From the NCBI GenBank assembly GCA_910584525.1, contig CAJUAT010000003.1:27737-91736 (forward strand): a stretch of 64,000 nucleotides of DNA, given 5' to 3'. This document shows positions 8,614 to 17,280 of the stretch, piece after piece (within the stretch, counting starts at the first letter, position 1; each line of letters begins with the position of its first letter). Source of the DNA: an uncultured Muribaculaceae bacterium (GTDB taxonomy: Bacteria; Bacteroidota; Bacteroidia; Bacteroidales; Muribaculaceae). Made by a program: the position numbers and the translations under genes. Below the pieces are notes generated by a model that was given only the letters and a program-made list of their open reading frames with translations, did not search any database and was not told the DNA's origin.

Positions 8614-9996
8614 ATGAACCAGATGACATTAAAGGCGCCGTTCAGCGTAGAGGGCAAAGGGCTTCATACAGGAATGAAGCTGAAGGCCGTCTTCAAGCCG
8701 GCGGCCGCCAATACAGGCTATAAGTTCAAGCGCGTCGACCTTGAGGGCGCCCCCGAGATCAATGCAGTGGCCGAGAATGTGGTCGACACCACACGCGGCA
8801 CGGTCATAGGCCGCGACGGAGTGGTGGTAAGCACTATCGAGCACGCCATGGCCGCCCTCTACGCCGCAGGTATCGACAATGTACTCGTGGAAGTTGACGG
8901 TCCCGAAGTGCCTATTCTCGACGGCAGCGCAATGCCTTTGGTGGAAGGCATCGAGAGCGTCGGACTCGAGGCGCAGAATGCCGACAAGGATTTCTACGTG
9001 GTCAAGGAGAAGAAACGCTATCGCGACGAGGCCACAGGCTCGATACTTACCATCTACCCCGACGAGGGCTTCAGTGTGGAATGCATGGTGGAGTACAACT
9101 CGACGGTGCTCCCCAACCAGTTTGCCGTTCTCGACGACCTTGCCGACTTCCGTCAGGAAGTGGCCGGGGCACGCACATTCGTCTTCGTGCGTGAGATAGA
9201 GCAGCTTATGGCCCATAATCTTATCAAGGGTGGCGACCTCGACAATGCCATCGTGATCTACGACCGCGAGATCCCTCAGGAAAATGTCGACAAGATATGC
9301 GGCGTGATGGGTATGCCGAGCATGCATCTCGACAAGTTGGGCTACATCAATCCCAAGCCGCTCGTATGGGACAATGAGCCGGCACGCCATAAGCTCATGG
9401 ACCTCATAGGCGACATGGCCCTGATAGGCCGTCCGATTCGCGGCCGCGTCGTGGCTGTGCGCCCCGGACATACTGTCAACAACAAGTTCACGCGCTCACT
9501 GCGCCATGAGGTGAAGCATACCGAAATCCAGGCTCCGGGTTATAATCCCAACGATGCCCCGGTGCTCGACATCAACAAGATAAAGGAGCGAATACCTCAC
9601 CGCTTCCCCTTCCTGCTGATCGACAAGATTATAGAGATCGACAAGAAGCATGCCGTGGCCGTCAAGAACGTCACAGTCAACGAGCCCTTCTTCCAGGGAC
9701 ACTTCCCTCAGGAGCCCGTGATGCCGGGAGTGTTGCAGGTGGAAGCTATGGCCCAGACCGCCGGTGTCCTCGTGCTCAACTTCCTGGAGGAGCCTGAGAA
9801 ATACTCCACGTATTTTCTGAAGATCGACAATGTGAAGTTCCGCCAGAAAGTGGTTCCCGGCGACACGCTGAAGCTGCATGTGGCCCTTGCCACAGAGATA
9901 CGCCGCGGATGCGCCGTGGTGAAGGGGTATGCTTTCGTCGGCGAGAAAATTGTCTGCGAGGCAGAGTTCATGGCCCAGATAATCAAGAACAAATAG
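8614..9996 (+). CDS. lpxC/fabZ: Bifunctional UDP-3-O-acyl-GlcNAc deacetylase / 3-hydroxyacyl-ACP dehydratase (LpxC-FabZ fusion)
   Basis: 460 aa. Residues 1 to about 310 are LpxC, the zinc deacetylase committing step of lipid A synthesis: zinc His in VSTIEHAMAAL, ligands in HKLMDLIGDMALIG, catalytic region GHTVNNKFTRSL. From about residue 320 a complete FabZ hot-dog dehydratase follows: IPHRFPFLLIDKI, then the active-site His in GHFPQEPVMPGVLQVEAMAQ. The fusion is standard in Bacteroidetes and ties 3-hydroxyacyl-ACP flux to lipid A. It sits 8 bp after lpxD and 10 bp before lpxA. Confidence 0.97.
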   Translation: MNQMTLKAPFSVEGKGLHTGMKLKAVFKPAAANTGYKFKRVDLEGAPEINAVAENVVDTTRGTVIGRDGVVVSTIEHAMAALYAAGIDNVLVEVDGPEVPILDGSAMPLVEGIESVGLEAQNADKDFYVVKEKKRYRDEATGSILTIYPDEGFSVECMVEYNSTVLPNQFAVLDDLADFRQEVAGARTFVFVREIEQLMAHNLIKGGDLDNAIVIYDREIPQENVDKICGVMGMPSMHLDKLGYINPKPLVWDNEPARHKLMDLIGDMALIGRPIRGRVVAVRPGHTVNNKFTRSLRHEVKHTEIQAPGYNPNDAPVLDINKIKERIPHRFPFLLIDKIIEIDKKHAVAVKNVTVNEPFFQGHFPQEPVMPGVLQVEAMAQTAGVLVLNFLEEPEKYSTYFLKIDNVKFRQKVVPGDTLKLHVALATEIRRGCAVVKGYAFVGEKIVCEAEFMAQIIKNK

Positions 9997-10006
9997 TCAA
10001 AGATTT

Positions 10007-10780
10007 ATGGCTGGAATGTATAATGTAAGTAAGGAAGCCAAGATAGGCAATAATGTGCACATCGGCGACTTCTCGACTATATATGAGGATGTGGAGATTG
10101 GCGACAACTGCGTGATCTACGGCAATGTCACCATCTTTCCGGGAGCACGCATAGGCAGCGGCGTCACCATATTTCCGGGTGCTGTGGTGTCGGCGATTCC
10201 CCAGGACCTCAAGTTCAAGGGAGAGTATACCAATGCTTTCGTGGGCGACGGTACCACTCTGCGCGAGTGCGTTACCGTCAACCGCGGCACATCTGCCAAG
10301 GGTAAGACCGTCGTAGGCAGCAACTGTCTGCTGATGGCCTACACCCATGTGGCTCACGACTGCGTGCTCGGTAACCGTGTCATCGTGTCCAACGCCTCCC
10401 AGATTGGCGGCGAGGTGCAGATTGACGATGCCGCCGTGATTGGCGGCGGAAGCATGATACACCAGTTCTGCCATCTCGGTAGAAACATCATGCTGCAGGG
10501 CGGCGCGTTGGTCAACAAGGATATACCCCCCTTCGTCAAGGCGGCCCGCGAGCCTATATCGTATGTAGGTCTTAATACTATCGGACTGCACCGCAACGGC
10601 TTCACCGACGAGCAGATAAAGATTATCTCCGACGTCTACCGGGTGCTTTACCTCTCAGACCTCAACGTCACCAATGCTGTGAAGCTGATAGAGGAGACGC
10701 TGCCGCAGACCGAGCTCCGCGACGAGATAGTAGCCTTCATCAACGGTTCCACGCGCGGCGTCATCCGCAGCGCAATCTAA
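10007..10780 (+). CDS. lpxA: UDP-N-acetylglucosamine O-acyltransferase
   Basis: 257 aa, first step of lipid A synthesis: transfer of a 3-hydroxyacyl chain from ACP to UDP-GlcNAc. Left-handed beta helix with repeats such as IGNNVHIGDFSTIYEDVEIG. The catalytic His lies in MAYTHVAHDCVLGNRV and the substrate loop in GGGSMIHQFCHLGRN. The C-terminal helical part RNGFTDEQIKIISDVYRVLY is normal. Gene order lpxD-lpxC/fabZ-lpxA matches Bacteroides. It converges on a glycosyltransferase gene, with a palindromic repeat between them. Confidence 0.97.
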   Translation: MAGMYNVSKEAKIGNNVHIGDFSTIYEDVEIGDNCVIYGNVTIFPGARIGSGVTIFPGAVVSAIPQDLKFKGEYTNAFVGDGTTLRECVTVNRGTSAKGKTVVGSNCLLMAYTHVAHDCVLGNRVIVSNASQIGGEVQIDDAAVIGGGSMIHQFCHLGRNIMLQGGALVNKDIPPFVKAAREPISYVGLNTIGLHRNGFTDEQIKIISDVYRVLYLSDLNVTNAVKLIEETLPQTELRDEIVAFINGSTRGVIRSAI

Positions 10781-10836
10781 TCCCCCCTGACAGTAGAACG
10801 GTACTCTTTTCGACAGTAGAACGATATATATTTTTC

Positions 10837-10913
10837 GACCGGAGAACGGGAGAACAGGAGAGCCAGGTAATCTATTTAATTACCATGACCTCCTGTTCTC
10901 CCGTTCTCCCGTC
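10837..10913. repeat. 35-nt-arm palindrome of the GTTCTCCCGTC family, possible bidirectional terminator
   Basis: Arms 10837-10871 and 10879-10913 can pair at about 30 of 35 positions around a 7-nt loop. The core GGAGAACGGGAGAACAGGAG is complementary to CTCCTGTTCTCCCGTTCTCC. Shorter copies flank it at 10789-10830 and 10930-10960. It lies between convergent lpxA and the glycosyltransferase gene, where a folded RNA would end transcription from both sides. Confidence 0.8.
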
Positions 10914-10949
10914 AAAAACAAGAATAAGTTCTCCCGTCAAACAAAAACA

Positions 10950-12122
10950 CTACCGTTCTCCAGTCAGCGAGCGCGTGAGCTGACGCCACATGTCGGCCAC
11001 GACAGGCGTGGCATAGCGCGACAACAGCTTCGCGCGGGCCAGGTCTCCCAGCCGTTGCGCTTCCTCCGGACTATCCCATAGGCCTCTCACAGCCTCCGAC
11101 AGCGCCCCGGCATCGCCCGGAGGCGTCAACAACCCGATGGCGGCGCCGTCGCCGGCGATAATCTCCGTGAAACCCCCATGGTCAGGAGCTATCATCGCCC
11201 TGGAGTAAGAAGCCGCCTCCAATATGGCCAGCGGAAAACCCTCATAGCATCTGGAAGCCATCACGAAGAAACGGGCACCGGTATAGAATCTCCGCAGAGC
11301 CTCGCCATTGAGAAACCCTGCCAACTCTACGTTGGGCGGCAACTGCTCGATCAGTTCCTTGTCCCTGACAGCGCCGGCAAGCCTGAATGGAATGTCTGGA
11401 TTGCGCCTGGCAGCCTCTATGATAAGGTCCACGCCTTTCTCGCGGCTGATACGGCCGCTGTAAGCCACATAGCCGCCGATGCCCGTAGCCGCAACATCCA
11501 TGTCGACATCTACAGAATTGGGAATTACCGTAAGCCTTTCCGGCGGAAAACCGGCTTCGATGAGTTTGCGGCGCTGGAAGTCGGTGATGCAGGCAAACAT
11601 GTCCACGCAGTCGATGTAATGCCTACGGATGCGGGCCACCGCGTTGCGTGCCGCATATCCAATGGATTTAAGCATGGAATGCTCGCAGTTGTATCTCACG
11701 CAACCCCATTCATTCCCCCTCTCGAGACATAGCTCGCAAGGACGGTTGTCACGCATGAATAGACCGGTAGGGCACATCAGCCGGAAATTGTGGATGGTCA
11801 TCACCACAGGCACGCCAGCCTTGCGGCACTCGCGCAGAGCCGCAGGAGAGATGAAAGGGTACAGATTGTGCACATTCACCAAGTCAGGCTTCTCGCGATC
11901 TAAAGCCTCACGCATGGCCCTGACGCCGGCAGGAGAGTTTATGCCGGCGAAAAAGCCGCGCATCTTGCCCGATAAGCTATCGCGAGCTCCGGCAGTGCTC
12001 ATGCGCAGCTGAGCCACATCATATCCCAACCCGGCGAAAATTCCCGCCATCTTGTCCACGACAGCCTCCTCACCCGAGTACTTCCCATAATCATTATGTA
12101 CAATCAATATCTTACGCACCAT
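10950..12122 (-). CDS. GT4-family glycosyltransferase
   Basis: 390-aa GT-B enzyme. The N-terminal domain contains HNDYGKYSGEEAVVDKMAGI and NVHNLYPFISPAAL. A four-cysteine segment (MCPTGLFMRDNRPCELCLE ... GCVRYNCEHS) is seen in one GT4 subfamily and may bind zinc. The C-terminal domain holds the nucleotide-sugar motifs YSGRISREKGVDLIIEA and the E-x7-E block CYEGFPLAILEAAS. It is probably cytoplasmic and adds a sugar to a lipid-linked polysaccharide intermediate. It is the last gene of the minus-strand polysaccharide region; donor and acceptor cannot be told. The start at 12122 lies among GTTCTCCCGTC repeats. Confidence 0.88.
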   Translation of the reverse strand: MVRKILIVHNDYGKYSGEEAVVDKMAGIFAGLGYDVAQLRMSTAGARDSLSGKMRGFFAGINSPAGVRAMREALDREKPDLVNVHNLYPFISPAALRECRKAGVPVVMTIHNFRLMCPTGLFMRDNRPCELCLERGNEWGCVRYNCEHSMLKSIGYAARNAVARIRRHYIDCVDMFACITDFQRRKLIEAGFPPERLTVIPNSVDVDMDVAATGIGGYVAYSGRISREKGVDLIIEAARRNPDIPFRLAGAVRDKELIEQLPPNVELAGFLNGEALRRFYTGARFFVMASRCYEGFPLAILEAASYSRAMIAPDHGGFTEIIAGDGAAIGLLTPPGDAGALSEAVRGLWDSPEEAQRLGDLARAKLLSRYATPVVADMWRQLTRSLTGER

Positions 12123-12154
12123 TCCGTATTATCCTTCATGTTCAGTCTAAAAAG

Positions 12155-12330
12155 ATTACCTGACCCTCCTGTTCTCCCGTCGAAAATAAGAATAAGTTTT
12201 TCCGTCCAGAAGGAATACCCGACCCTCCTGTTCTTCCGTTCTCCCGTCGAAAAAGAGTCAGCTCTTCCGTCGAAAAAAGATTACCCGACCCTCCTGTTCT
12301 CCCGTTCTCCCGTCGAAAAAGAGTCAGTCC
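12155..12330. repeat. Cluster of GTTCTCCCGTC-family repeats between two genes
   Basis: Three longer units reading ACCCGACCCTCCTGTTCTC (with small variations) plus CGTTCTCCCGTCGAAA, and two short units TTCCGTC. The last one runs into the 3' end of the ATPase gene at 12324. All are in the same orientation, unlike the palindromic copies at 7.4 and 10.8 kb. Confidence 0.75.
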
Positions 12331-13889
12331 TCCTGTCGGGCGAGCCAGGCGGTGATGTTGCGTGTATCGGTGCTGAAGGTGATGCCCAGGTCGATAATCG
12401 GGCGTGGGTCGCCGGCAAACTGCCGGGCATAGTCTTTCTTGCGGATCTGCTCCAGTGCCTCCTCCGGCGTGCCGTCGCGCTTCAGCTCGATGATGTAGAT
12501 ATAGTTGCGCATGCTCAGCAGCATGTCGATGCGCCCGTCCGACGTGTGCCACTCCGGACGCGCGTCGACACCTATGAGCATGAAGATGATGAAGAGATTG
12601 TTCTCGTAATGCAGCTCCACAGCCTTCTCGGCGAACTCATATGGAATCCCGGCCATGAACGACCGCAGCCGCTCCATGGCCTCGTCGATTTTCCTCTCCT
12701 CCAGCAGCCTGCGCACCTCGCGCACGTGCTTCGAAATGGCCGTGGACTGCTCGCTGAGGTAATGCTTTGCGAGATTGTCGAAGAGACCCTTGCGCACCTC
12801 CAGATTGGGGATACCGAGATGGTAAATGTCGTAGTCCTCATACCCCTTGATGGTCAGATAACCCGTCTGATAGAGCAGCGCTATGGGAGCCGTCTCGAAG
12901 ATATCGCTTTCGGCCAGCCGGCTTCCCTCGATGGATTCCTGGAACATCTCGGGCAGGAAACCGCCGCCGCTCTGAATGCGGCGTATCAGAAACTCCGGAG
13001 TGCCGCTCTGGAACCAGTAGGCACCTATCTTGCCCTCGTCAATGGCCCACAGGAGGCTGAAAGGATTGTATATGTCAGGGCACTCCGACGTGAAATGATA
13101 ACCGTCGTAATTGGCCTTGAGCAAGCCAATGGCTCCTTCATAATCCGTACCTCTCTTCCTGGCAAGATTCTCTATGCCCTGGCAGAAGTCAGACCGCAGT
13201 TCCTCCTCCGTGATGCCGCATATCGTGGCATATCTGTCATCGAGCGATATGTCGCGCAGGTTGTTGAGGCCGCTGAATATTGTCATCTTGCTGAAGCGGC
13301 TCACGCCCGTAAGCATCGTGAAACGGATGTACTGGTCAAGGTCTTTTATGTTGACATAGATGGATTTCAGCAGCAGCCTGTGCGCCTCGCTGCGCTCCGG
13401 GTCGTGCATCGTCTCTATCAGCGGATTGTCGTACTCATCGATGAGAATCACCACTGTCTGACCCGTAGCTTTATAGGCTGCCTTGATGATATTCCTGAAG
13501 CGTACCGACAGGTTCTGTGTCTCTACCGGAACATCATAGAGCCTTTCCCATTCAAGGAACTGATTGCCGAGTATGTCTTCCAGACTATCATCTTCAGCGG
13601 CGTGGAAAGTGGCCAGACTGAGAGTCAGCACCGGATGCACGGCCCATTCCGTTTCCTGCCTTTCCATTGCCAGCCCCGTGAAGAGTTCCTTCTTCCCCTC
13701 GAAATAGGCCTGTATCGTCGACAGTAGCAGACTCTTGCCGAAACGGCGTGGCCGCGACAGAAACACGCTTTTGCTCGACATGACAAGGTTGTAGATCAAC
13801 TCCGTCTTGTCGACATATAGATATCCGAGCGTGCGCAGCGACTCGAAGCTCTGGATGCCTATGGGATAACGAACAGTAATATTGGCCAT
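12324..13889 (-). CDS. AAA-ATPase-like / PD-(D/E)XK nuclease superfamily protein, copy 1
   Basis: 521 aa, member of the large Bacteroidetes/Firmicutes family with an AAA-ATPase-like N-terminal domain (PF09820) and a C-terminal PD-(D/E)XK nuclease-like domain (PF08011). Walker A variant SRPRRFGKSLLLST is near residue 45 and Walker B VVILIDEYDNPLIE near 147. The C-terminal domain shows GRIDMLLSMRNYIYIIELKRDG (Asp and ELK). Its function is unknown; the family is often multi-copy and has been suspected of mobility. This copy and the next share a 634-bp block (12971-13604) that reads as identical at the DNA level, while their other parts differ. It is inserted in a polysaccharide locus and bounded by repeats. 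Confidence 0.9.
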   Translation of the reverse strand: MANITVRYPIGIQSFESLRTLGYLYVDKTELIYNLVMSSKSVFLSRPRRFGKSLLLSTIQAYFEGKKELFTGLAMERQETEWAVHPVLTLSLATFHAAEDDSLEDILGNQFLEWERLYDVPVETQNLSVRFRNIIKAAYKATGQTVVILIDEYDNPLIETMHDPERSEAHRLLLKSIYVNIKDLDQYIRFTMLTGVSRFSKMTIFSGLNNLRDISLDDRYATICGITEEELRSDFCQGIENLARKRGTDYEGAIGLLKANYDGYHFTSECPDIYNPFSLLWAIDEGKIGAYWFQSGTPEFLIRRIQSGGGFLPEMFQESIEGSRLAESDIFETAPIALLYQTGYLTIKGYEDYDIYHLGIPNLEVRKGLFDNLAKHYLSEQSTAISKHVREVRRLLEERKIDEAMERLRSFMAGIPYEFAEKAVELHYENNLFIIFMLIGVDARPEWHTSDGRIDMLLSMRNYIYIIELKRDGTPEEALEQIRKKDYARQFAGDPRPIIDLGITFSTDTRNITAWLARQED

Positions 13890-13969
13890 GACAGAATCCT
13901 TTATATGCTACAAATATAACACATTTCCCGGTTTATACAAAACGACACAGCTTCTCCCTGGTGTTCTGA

Positions 13970-14015
13970 CGGTAGACCCGACTCTCATGTTCCCGTTCTC
14001 CCGTCGAAAAAAAAG
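13970..14015. repeat. GTTCTCCCGTC repeat copy between the two ATPase genes
   Basis: Contains GTAGACCCGACTCTCATG followed by TTCCCGTTCTCCCGTCGAAA, ending just before the stop codon of the second ATPase gene. Copy 1 has the same sequence arrangement at its own 3' end, so the repeat travels with the gene. Confidence 0.65.
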
Positions 14016-14017
14016 AG

Positions 14018-15583
14018 TCAGTTCTCCTGTCGGGCGAGCCAGGCGGTGATGTTGCGTGTATCGGTGCTGAAAGTGATGCTCAGGTCGATAATCGGGCGCG
14101 GGTCGCCGGCAAACTGCCGGGCATAGTCTTTCTTGCGGATCTGCTCCAGCGCCTCCTCCGGCGTGCCGTCGCGCTTCAGCTCTATGATGTAGATATAGTT
14201 GCGCATGCTCAGCAGCATGTCGATGCGCCCGTCCGACGTGTGCCACTCCGGACGCGCGTCGACACCTATGAGCATGAAGATGATGAAGAGATTGTTCTCG
14301 TAATGCAGCTCCACGGCCTTCTCGGCGAACTCGTATGGAATTCCGGCCATGAACGACCGCAGCCGCTCCATGGCCTCGTCGATCTTCCTCTCCTCCAGCA
14401 GCCTGCGCACCTCGCGCACATGCTTCGAAATGGCACCGTCGTCATCGGCCATATAATGCTCCGCGAGATTGTCGAAGAGACCTTTGCGCACCTCCAGGTT
14501 GGGGATGCCGAGATGATAGAGGTCATAGTCCTCATACCCCTTGATGGTCAGGTAACCCGTCTGGTATAGCAATGCCACAGGCTTGGTACGGGATATATCG
14601 CTTGCCGACAAAGTCCTTCCTTCCACCGTCTCCTGGAACATCTCGGGCAGGAAACCGCCTCCGTTCTGAATGCGGCGTATCAGAAACTCCGGAGTGCCGC
14701 TCTGGAACCAGTAGGCACCTATCTTGCCCTCGTCAATGGCCCACAGGAGGCTGAAAGGATTGTATATGTCAGGGCACTCCGACGTGAAATGATAACCGTC
14801 GTAATTGGCCTTGAGCAAGCCAATGGCTCCTTCATAATCCGTACCTCTCTTCCTGGCAAGATTCTCTATGCCCTGGCAGAAGTCAGACCGCAGTTCCTCC
14901 TCCGTGATGCCGCATATCGTGGCATATCTGTCATCGAGCGATATGTCGCGCAGGTTGTTGAGGCCGCTGAATATTGTCATCTTGCTGAAGCGGCTCACGC
15001 CCGTAAGCATCGTGAAACGGATGTACTGGTCAAGGTCTTTTATGTTGACATAGATGGATTTCAGCAGCAGCCTGTGCGCCTCGCTGCGCTCCGGGTCGTG
15101 CATCGTCTCTATCAGCGGATTGTCGTACTCATCGATGAGAATCACCACTGTCTGACCCGTAGCTTTATAGGCTGCCTTGATGATATTCCTGAAGCGTACC
15201 GACAGGTTCTGTGTCTCTACCGGAACATCATAGAGCCTTTCCCATTCAAGGAACTGATTGCCGAGTATGTCTTCCAGACTATCATCTTCAGCGGCGTGAA
15301 AAGTGGCCAGACTAAGTGTCAGCACCGGATGCACCGTCCATTCCGATTCCAGCCTTTCCATTGCCAGCCCCATGAATAGTTCCTTCTTCCCCTCGAAATA
15401 GGCCTGTATCGTCGACAGGAGCAGACTCTTGCCGAAACGGCGTGGCCGCGACAGAAACACACAGTTACTGGAATTGACAAGATTATAGATAAGCTCAGTC
15501 TTGTCGACATATAGATAGCCGAGCTGACGTAGTTTTTCGAAGCTCTGGATGCCTATGGGATAACGAACAGTAATATTGGCCAT
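14018..15583 (-). CDS. AAA-ATPase-like / PD-(D/E)XK nuclease superfamily protein, copy 2
   Basis: 521 aa, same length and architecture as copy 1: RPRRFGKS P-loop, LIDEYDNP Walker B, C-terminal GRIDMLLS and ELKRDG. Differences fall in two patches: residues 17-86 (EKLRQLGY, NSSNCVFL, FMGLAMERLESEWTV) and about 318-400 (QNGGGFLPEMFQETVEGRTLSASDISRTKPVA, EHYMADDDGA). Between them the two genes read as identical for 634 bp (14665-15298 here). This mosaic points to recent recombination or gene conversion after tandem duplication. Upstream lie a 17-bp tandem repeat and other repeats. No function is assigned beyond the family. Confidence 0.9.
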   Translation of the reverse strand: MANITVRYPIGIQSFEKLRQLGYLYVDKTELIYNLVNSSNCVFLSRPRRFGKSLLLSTIQAYFEGKKELFMGLAMERLESEWTVHPVLTLSLATFHAAEDDSLEDILGNQFLEWERLYDVPVETQNLSVRFRNIIKAAYKATGQTVVILIDEYDNPLIETMHDPERSEAHRLLLKSIYVNIKDLDQYIRFTMLTGVSRFSKMTIFSGLNNLRDISLDDRYATICGITEEELRSDFCQGIENLARKRGTDYEGAIGLLKANYDGYHFTSECPDIYNPFSLLWAIDEGKIGAYWFQSGTPEFLIRRIQNGGGFLPEMFQETVEGRTLSASDISRTKPVALLYQTGYLTIKGYEDYDLYHLGIPNLEVRKGLFDNLAEHYMADDDGAISKHVREVRRLLEERKIDEAMERLRSFMAGIPYEFAEKAVELHYENNLFIIFMLIGVDARPEWHTSDGRIDMLLSMRNYIYIIELKRDGTPEEALEQIRKKDYARQFAGDPRPIIDLSITFSTDTRNITAWLARQEN

Positions 15584-15643
15584 GACAAATCCGGTTTTGT
15601 TACAAAGTTAACATATTTTCTTTTCAATACAAAACAACGCAAA

Positions 15644-15745
15644 GGGCTATGCAATCTACAGGGCTATGCAATCTACAGGGCTACGCAATCTACAGGGCTA
15701 TGCAATCTACAGGGCTACGCAATCTACAGGGCTACGCAATCATAG
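15644..15745. repeat. Six tandem 17-bp repeats
   Basis: Unit GGGCTATGCAATCTACA; copies 3, 5 and 6 have GGGCTACGC instead, and the sixth diverges at its end (CATAG). There are no spacers, so it is not a CRISPR array. It lies 60 bp upstream of the second ATPase gene, where it could vary promoter spacing or be a recombination scar. Confidence 0.9.
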
Positions 15746-16106
15746 AGGAATCACAGAATTGAACAGAAACGTCACTGATGGGTGAACAGGAGAGCAGGAG
15801 AAACGGATACTCTGCTTCATCCGCCACGGCGAGGAGCTGAGGACCAGCCATTTACGAGAATTTGCCTCGAAGAGGCAAAACATGGTTAACCCCACCTTTA
15901 CGAGCTGGGGTCGACGGCGCCAGCCGGCGGCACAGCGAGTTAGGTGGGGACCAGCCAGCATATACGCAGCAGAGTCGGAGACTCTGCACTAATGGATTAT
16001 ATTTCCCAGCCGGCTATTGGCTTCTTCATAGAAGCCGGTGTTCCGGCTATTATGCAGTTGTCATGGGGGAGAGGTCGGTTCACCCGTTCGCCCGTCAAAA
16101 TTATCC
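15746..16106. repeat. Gene-free stretch with dispersed repeats
   Basis: About 360 bp without a convincing gene. It includes a GTTCTCC-type remnant (15780-15810, GGTGAACAGGAGAGCAGGAG) and, at about 15870-15950, a copy of a ~75-bp element with a short palindrome (TTGCCTCGAAGAGGCAA), then ATGGTTAACCCC and CGGCGCCAGCCGGCG. Related copies of that element lie at about 32510-32585 and 35965-36035. Further GTTCTCCC-type units (CGTTCGCCCGTC, TTCTTCTGTC) occur at 16085-16140. Confidence 0.65.
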
Positions 16107-17183
16107 TCAGTTCTTCTGTCTATATAATTCCGTTCTTTTGTCTACGAGGTGCGATAATCTTCCGTATACCCTGTTGAACAGTGGCATAGCCACCGCGTCA
16201 ATAGCCATGCATACCACAAACAGCCCCGCAATTACCAGCACCATCGACAGCAATGAAGCCGGCGAATTCACATTCATCCAATTACACAGCCATATATAAT
16301 ATGGGAATACCATATTATGATGATGCAGCAGGTAAACAGAGAAAGCAGACGCCGCCACTAAATTTATCCAGCCAATCTTACCCACCTTTAATTTCTTGAA
16401 GAACAGGAAAAGATATATCGACTGTAGAATCACTACAGGATTCAGATATCCGTAGATGCTCTTTTCAATGCCAGCCAGATATGTAGCCGTATTTACAGCA
16501 ACCAGCAGAAAGCCGAGGATGAAATAAACAGCCAAATCCGAAAGACCCGACATATTGAAGCACTTTAAATCAGTCTTTCTAAGATATGCGCCTGTAAGAT
16601 ATAAGCCGAGCAAAGAAAGCTCACTCATTCCTTCGTTGAAATTATTGGACTTCAGAAACCAGCCAAATACCGTACTGAACGCATAGAAGCAGAGCAGGAA
16701 ACGGCCAAGCTCCTTCTGCGACAATTTTTCTATGAACGCATTGAGTACCGGAGCTATTATGTACAGGCACAGATAAGCACCTATGAACCATCTGGTGGTA
16801 AACGTTTCAGCTGCGAATCCCATATTTGCCGGAAGCGACGGCAGATCATCATATCCCGAGAGCCATTTTCCAAGGAATAGAGCGATTACACTGTATAAGA
16901 TAATCGTATATATCAGTTTAGAGAAAGATTTCGAACGCCATTTGATGCCGAAATACCCGGATATCAGTACAAAACAGTTCACGCACACATAGCATAAACT
17001 TTTCAGCTCCATCTCACAGATTGAAGTCCATAAATCCGTCCTCACCGACTCCGGCGACAAAGAATATCTAGTAGGGATGTAGTGGACCAACACTACCAGC
17101 ATCATCGAGGCAATCCTCAGCAGTTCAAGATTACTGTCCCTGACAGTACGATTTCTGTTTTCGGGGGGGGTAATATATTGCAT
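16107..17183 (-). CDS. Acyltransferase-3 family membrane protein, with C8 tract near its start
   Basis: 358-aa integral-membrane acyltransferase of the family that includes O-antigen O-acetyltransferases. About ten hydrophobic segments are visible. The N-terminal region LELLRIASMMLVVLVHYIP carries the conserved R and H used for acyl transfer. It probably adds an acetyl or similar group to the polysaccharide of this locus. Codons 5-7 are written with eight consecutive C (17163-17170), so gain or loss of one base would stop translation after a few codons. The second acyltransferase at 19332-20444 starts with nearly the same peptide (MQ-x-ITPP). The 3' end lies inside GTTCTCC-type repeat sequence. 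Confidence 0.88.
   Translation of the reverse strand: MQYITPPENRNRTVRDSNLELLRIASMMLVVLVHYIPTRYSLSPESVRTDLWTSICEMELKSLCYVCVNCFVLISGYFGIKWRSKSFSKLIYTIILYSVIALFLGKWLSGYDDLPSLPANMGFAAETFTTRWFIGAYLCLYIIAPVLNAFIEKLSQKELGRFLLCFYAFSTVFGWFLKSNNFNEGMSELSLLGLYLTGAYLRKTDLKCFNMSGLSDLAVYFILGFLLVAVNTATYLAGIEKSIYGYLNPVVILQSIYLFLFFKKLKVGKIGWINLVAASAFSVYLLHHHNMVFPYYIWLCNWMNVNSPASLLSMVLVIAGLFVVCMAIDAVAMPLFNRVYGRLSHLVDKRTELYRQKN
17163..17170 (-). repeat. C8 homopolymer in codons 5-7 of an acyltransferase gene
   Basis: Coding strand ATGCAATATATTA then eight C, then GAAAAC. It is a candidate site for slipped-strand phase variation; in this assembly the frame is open (ON). A matching tract is at 20424-20431. Confidence 0.7.
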
Positions 17184-17280
17184 AAAATTTAAAATAGGAT
17201 AATGAATGACATTATATATTAGGTAAATTACAATAAAGAAATATCAAATATTCTATAAATCTACTTAATAAATAATACCG

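Noticed and set aside
8614..9996. LpxC-FabZ fusion as a novelty
   Set aside because: Established and common in Bacteroidetes; kept only as an annotation.
12096..13727. 543-codon open frame on the plus strand, and a partial copy at 14789-15379
   Set aside because: Exactly antisense to the two ATPase-like genes, which have Walker and ELK motifs; its first 70 codons are translated intergenic repeats.
15644..15745. Possible CRISPR array
   Set aside because: The 17-bp units are directly adjacent without spacers and no cas genes are present.
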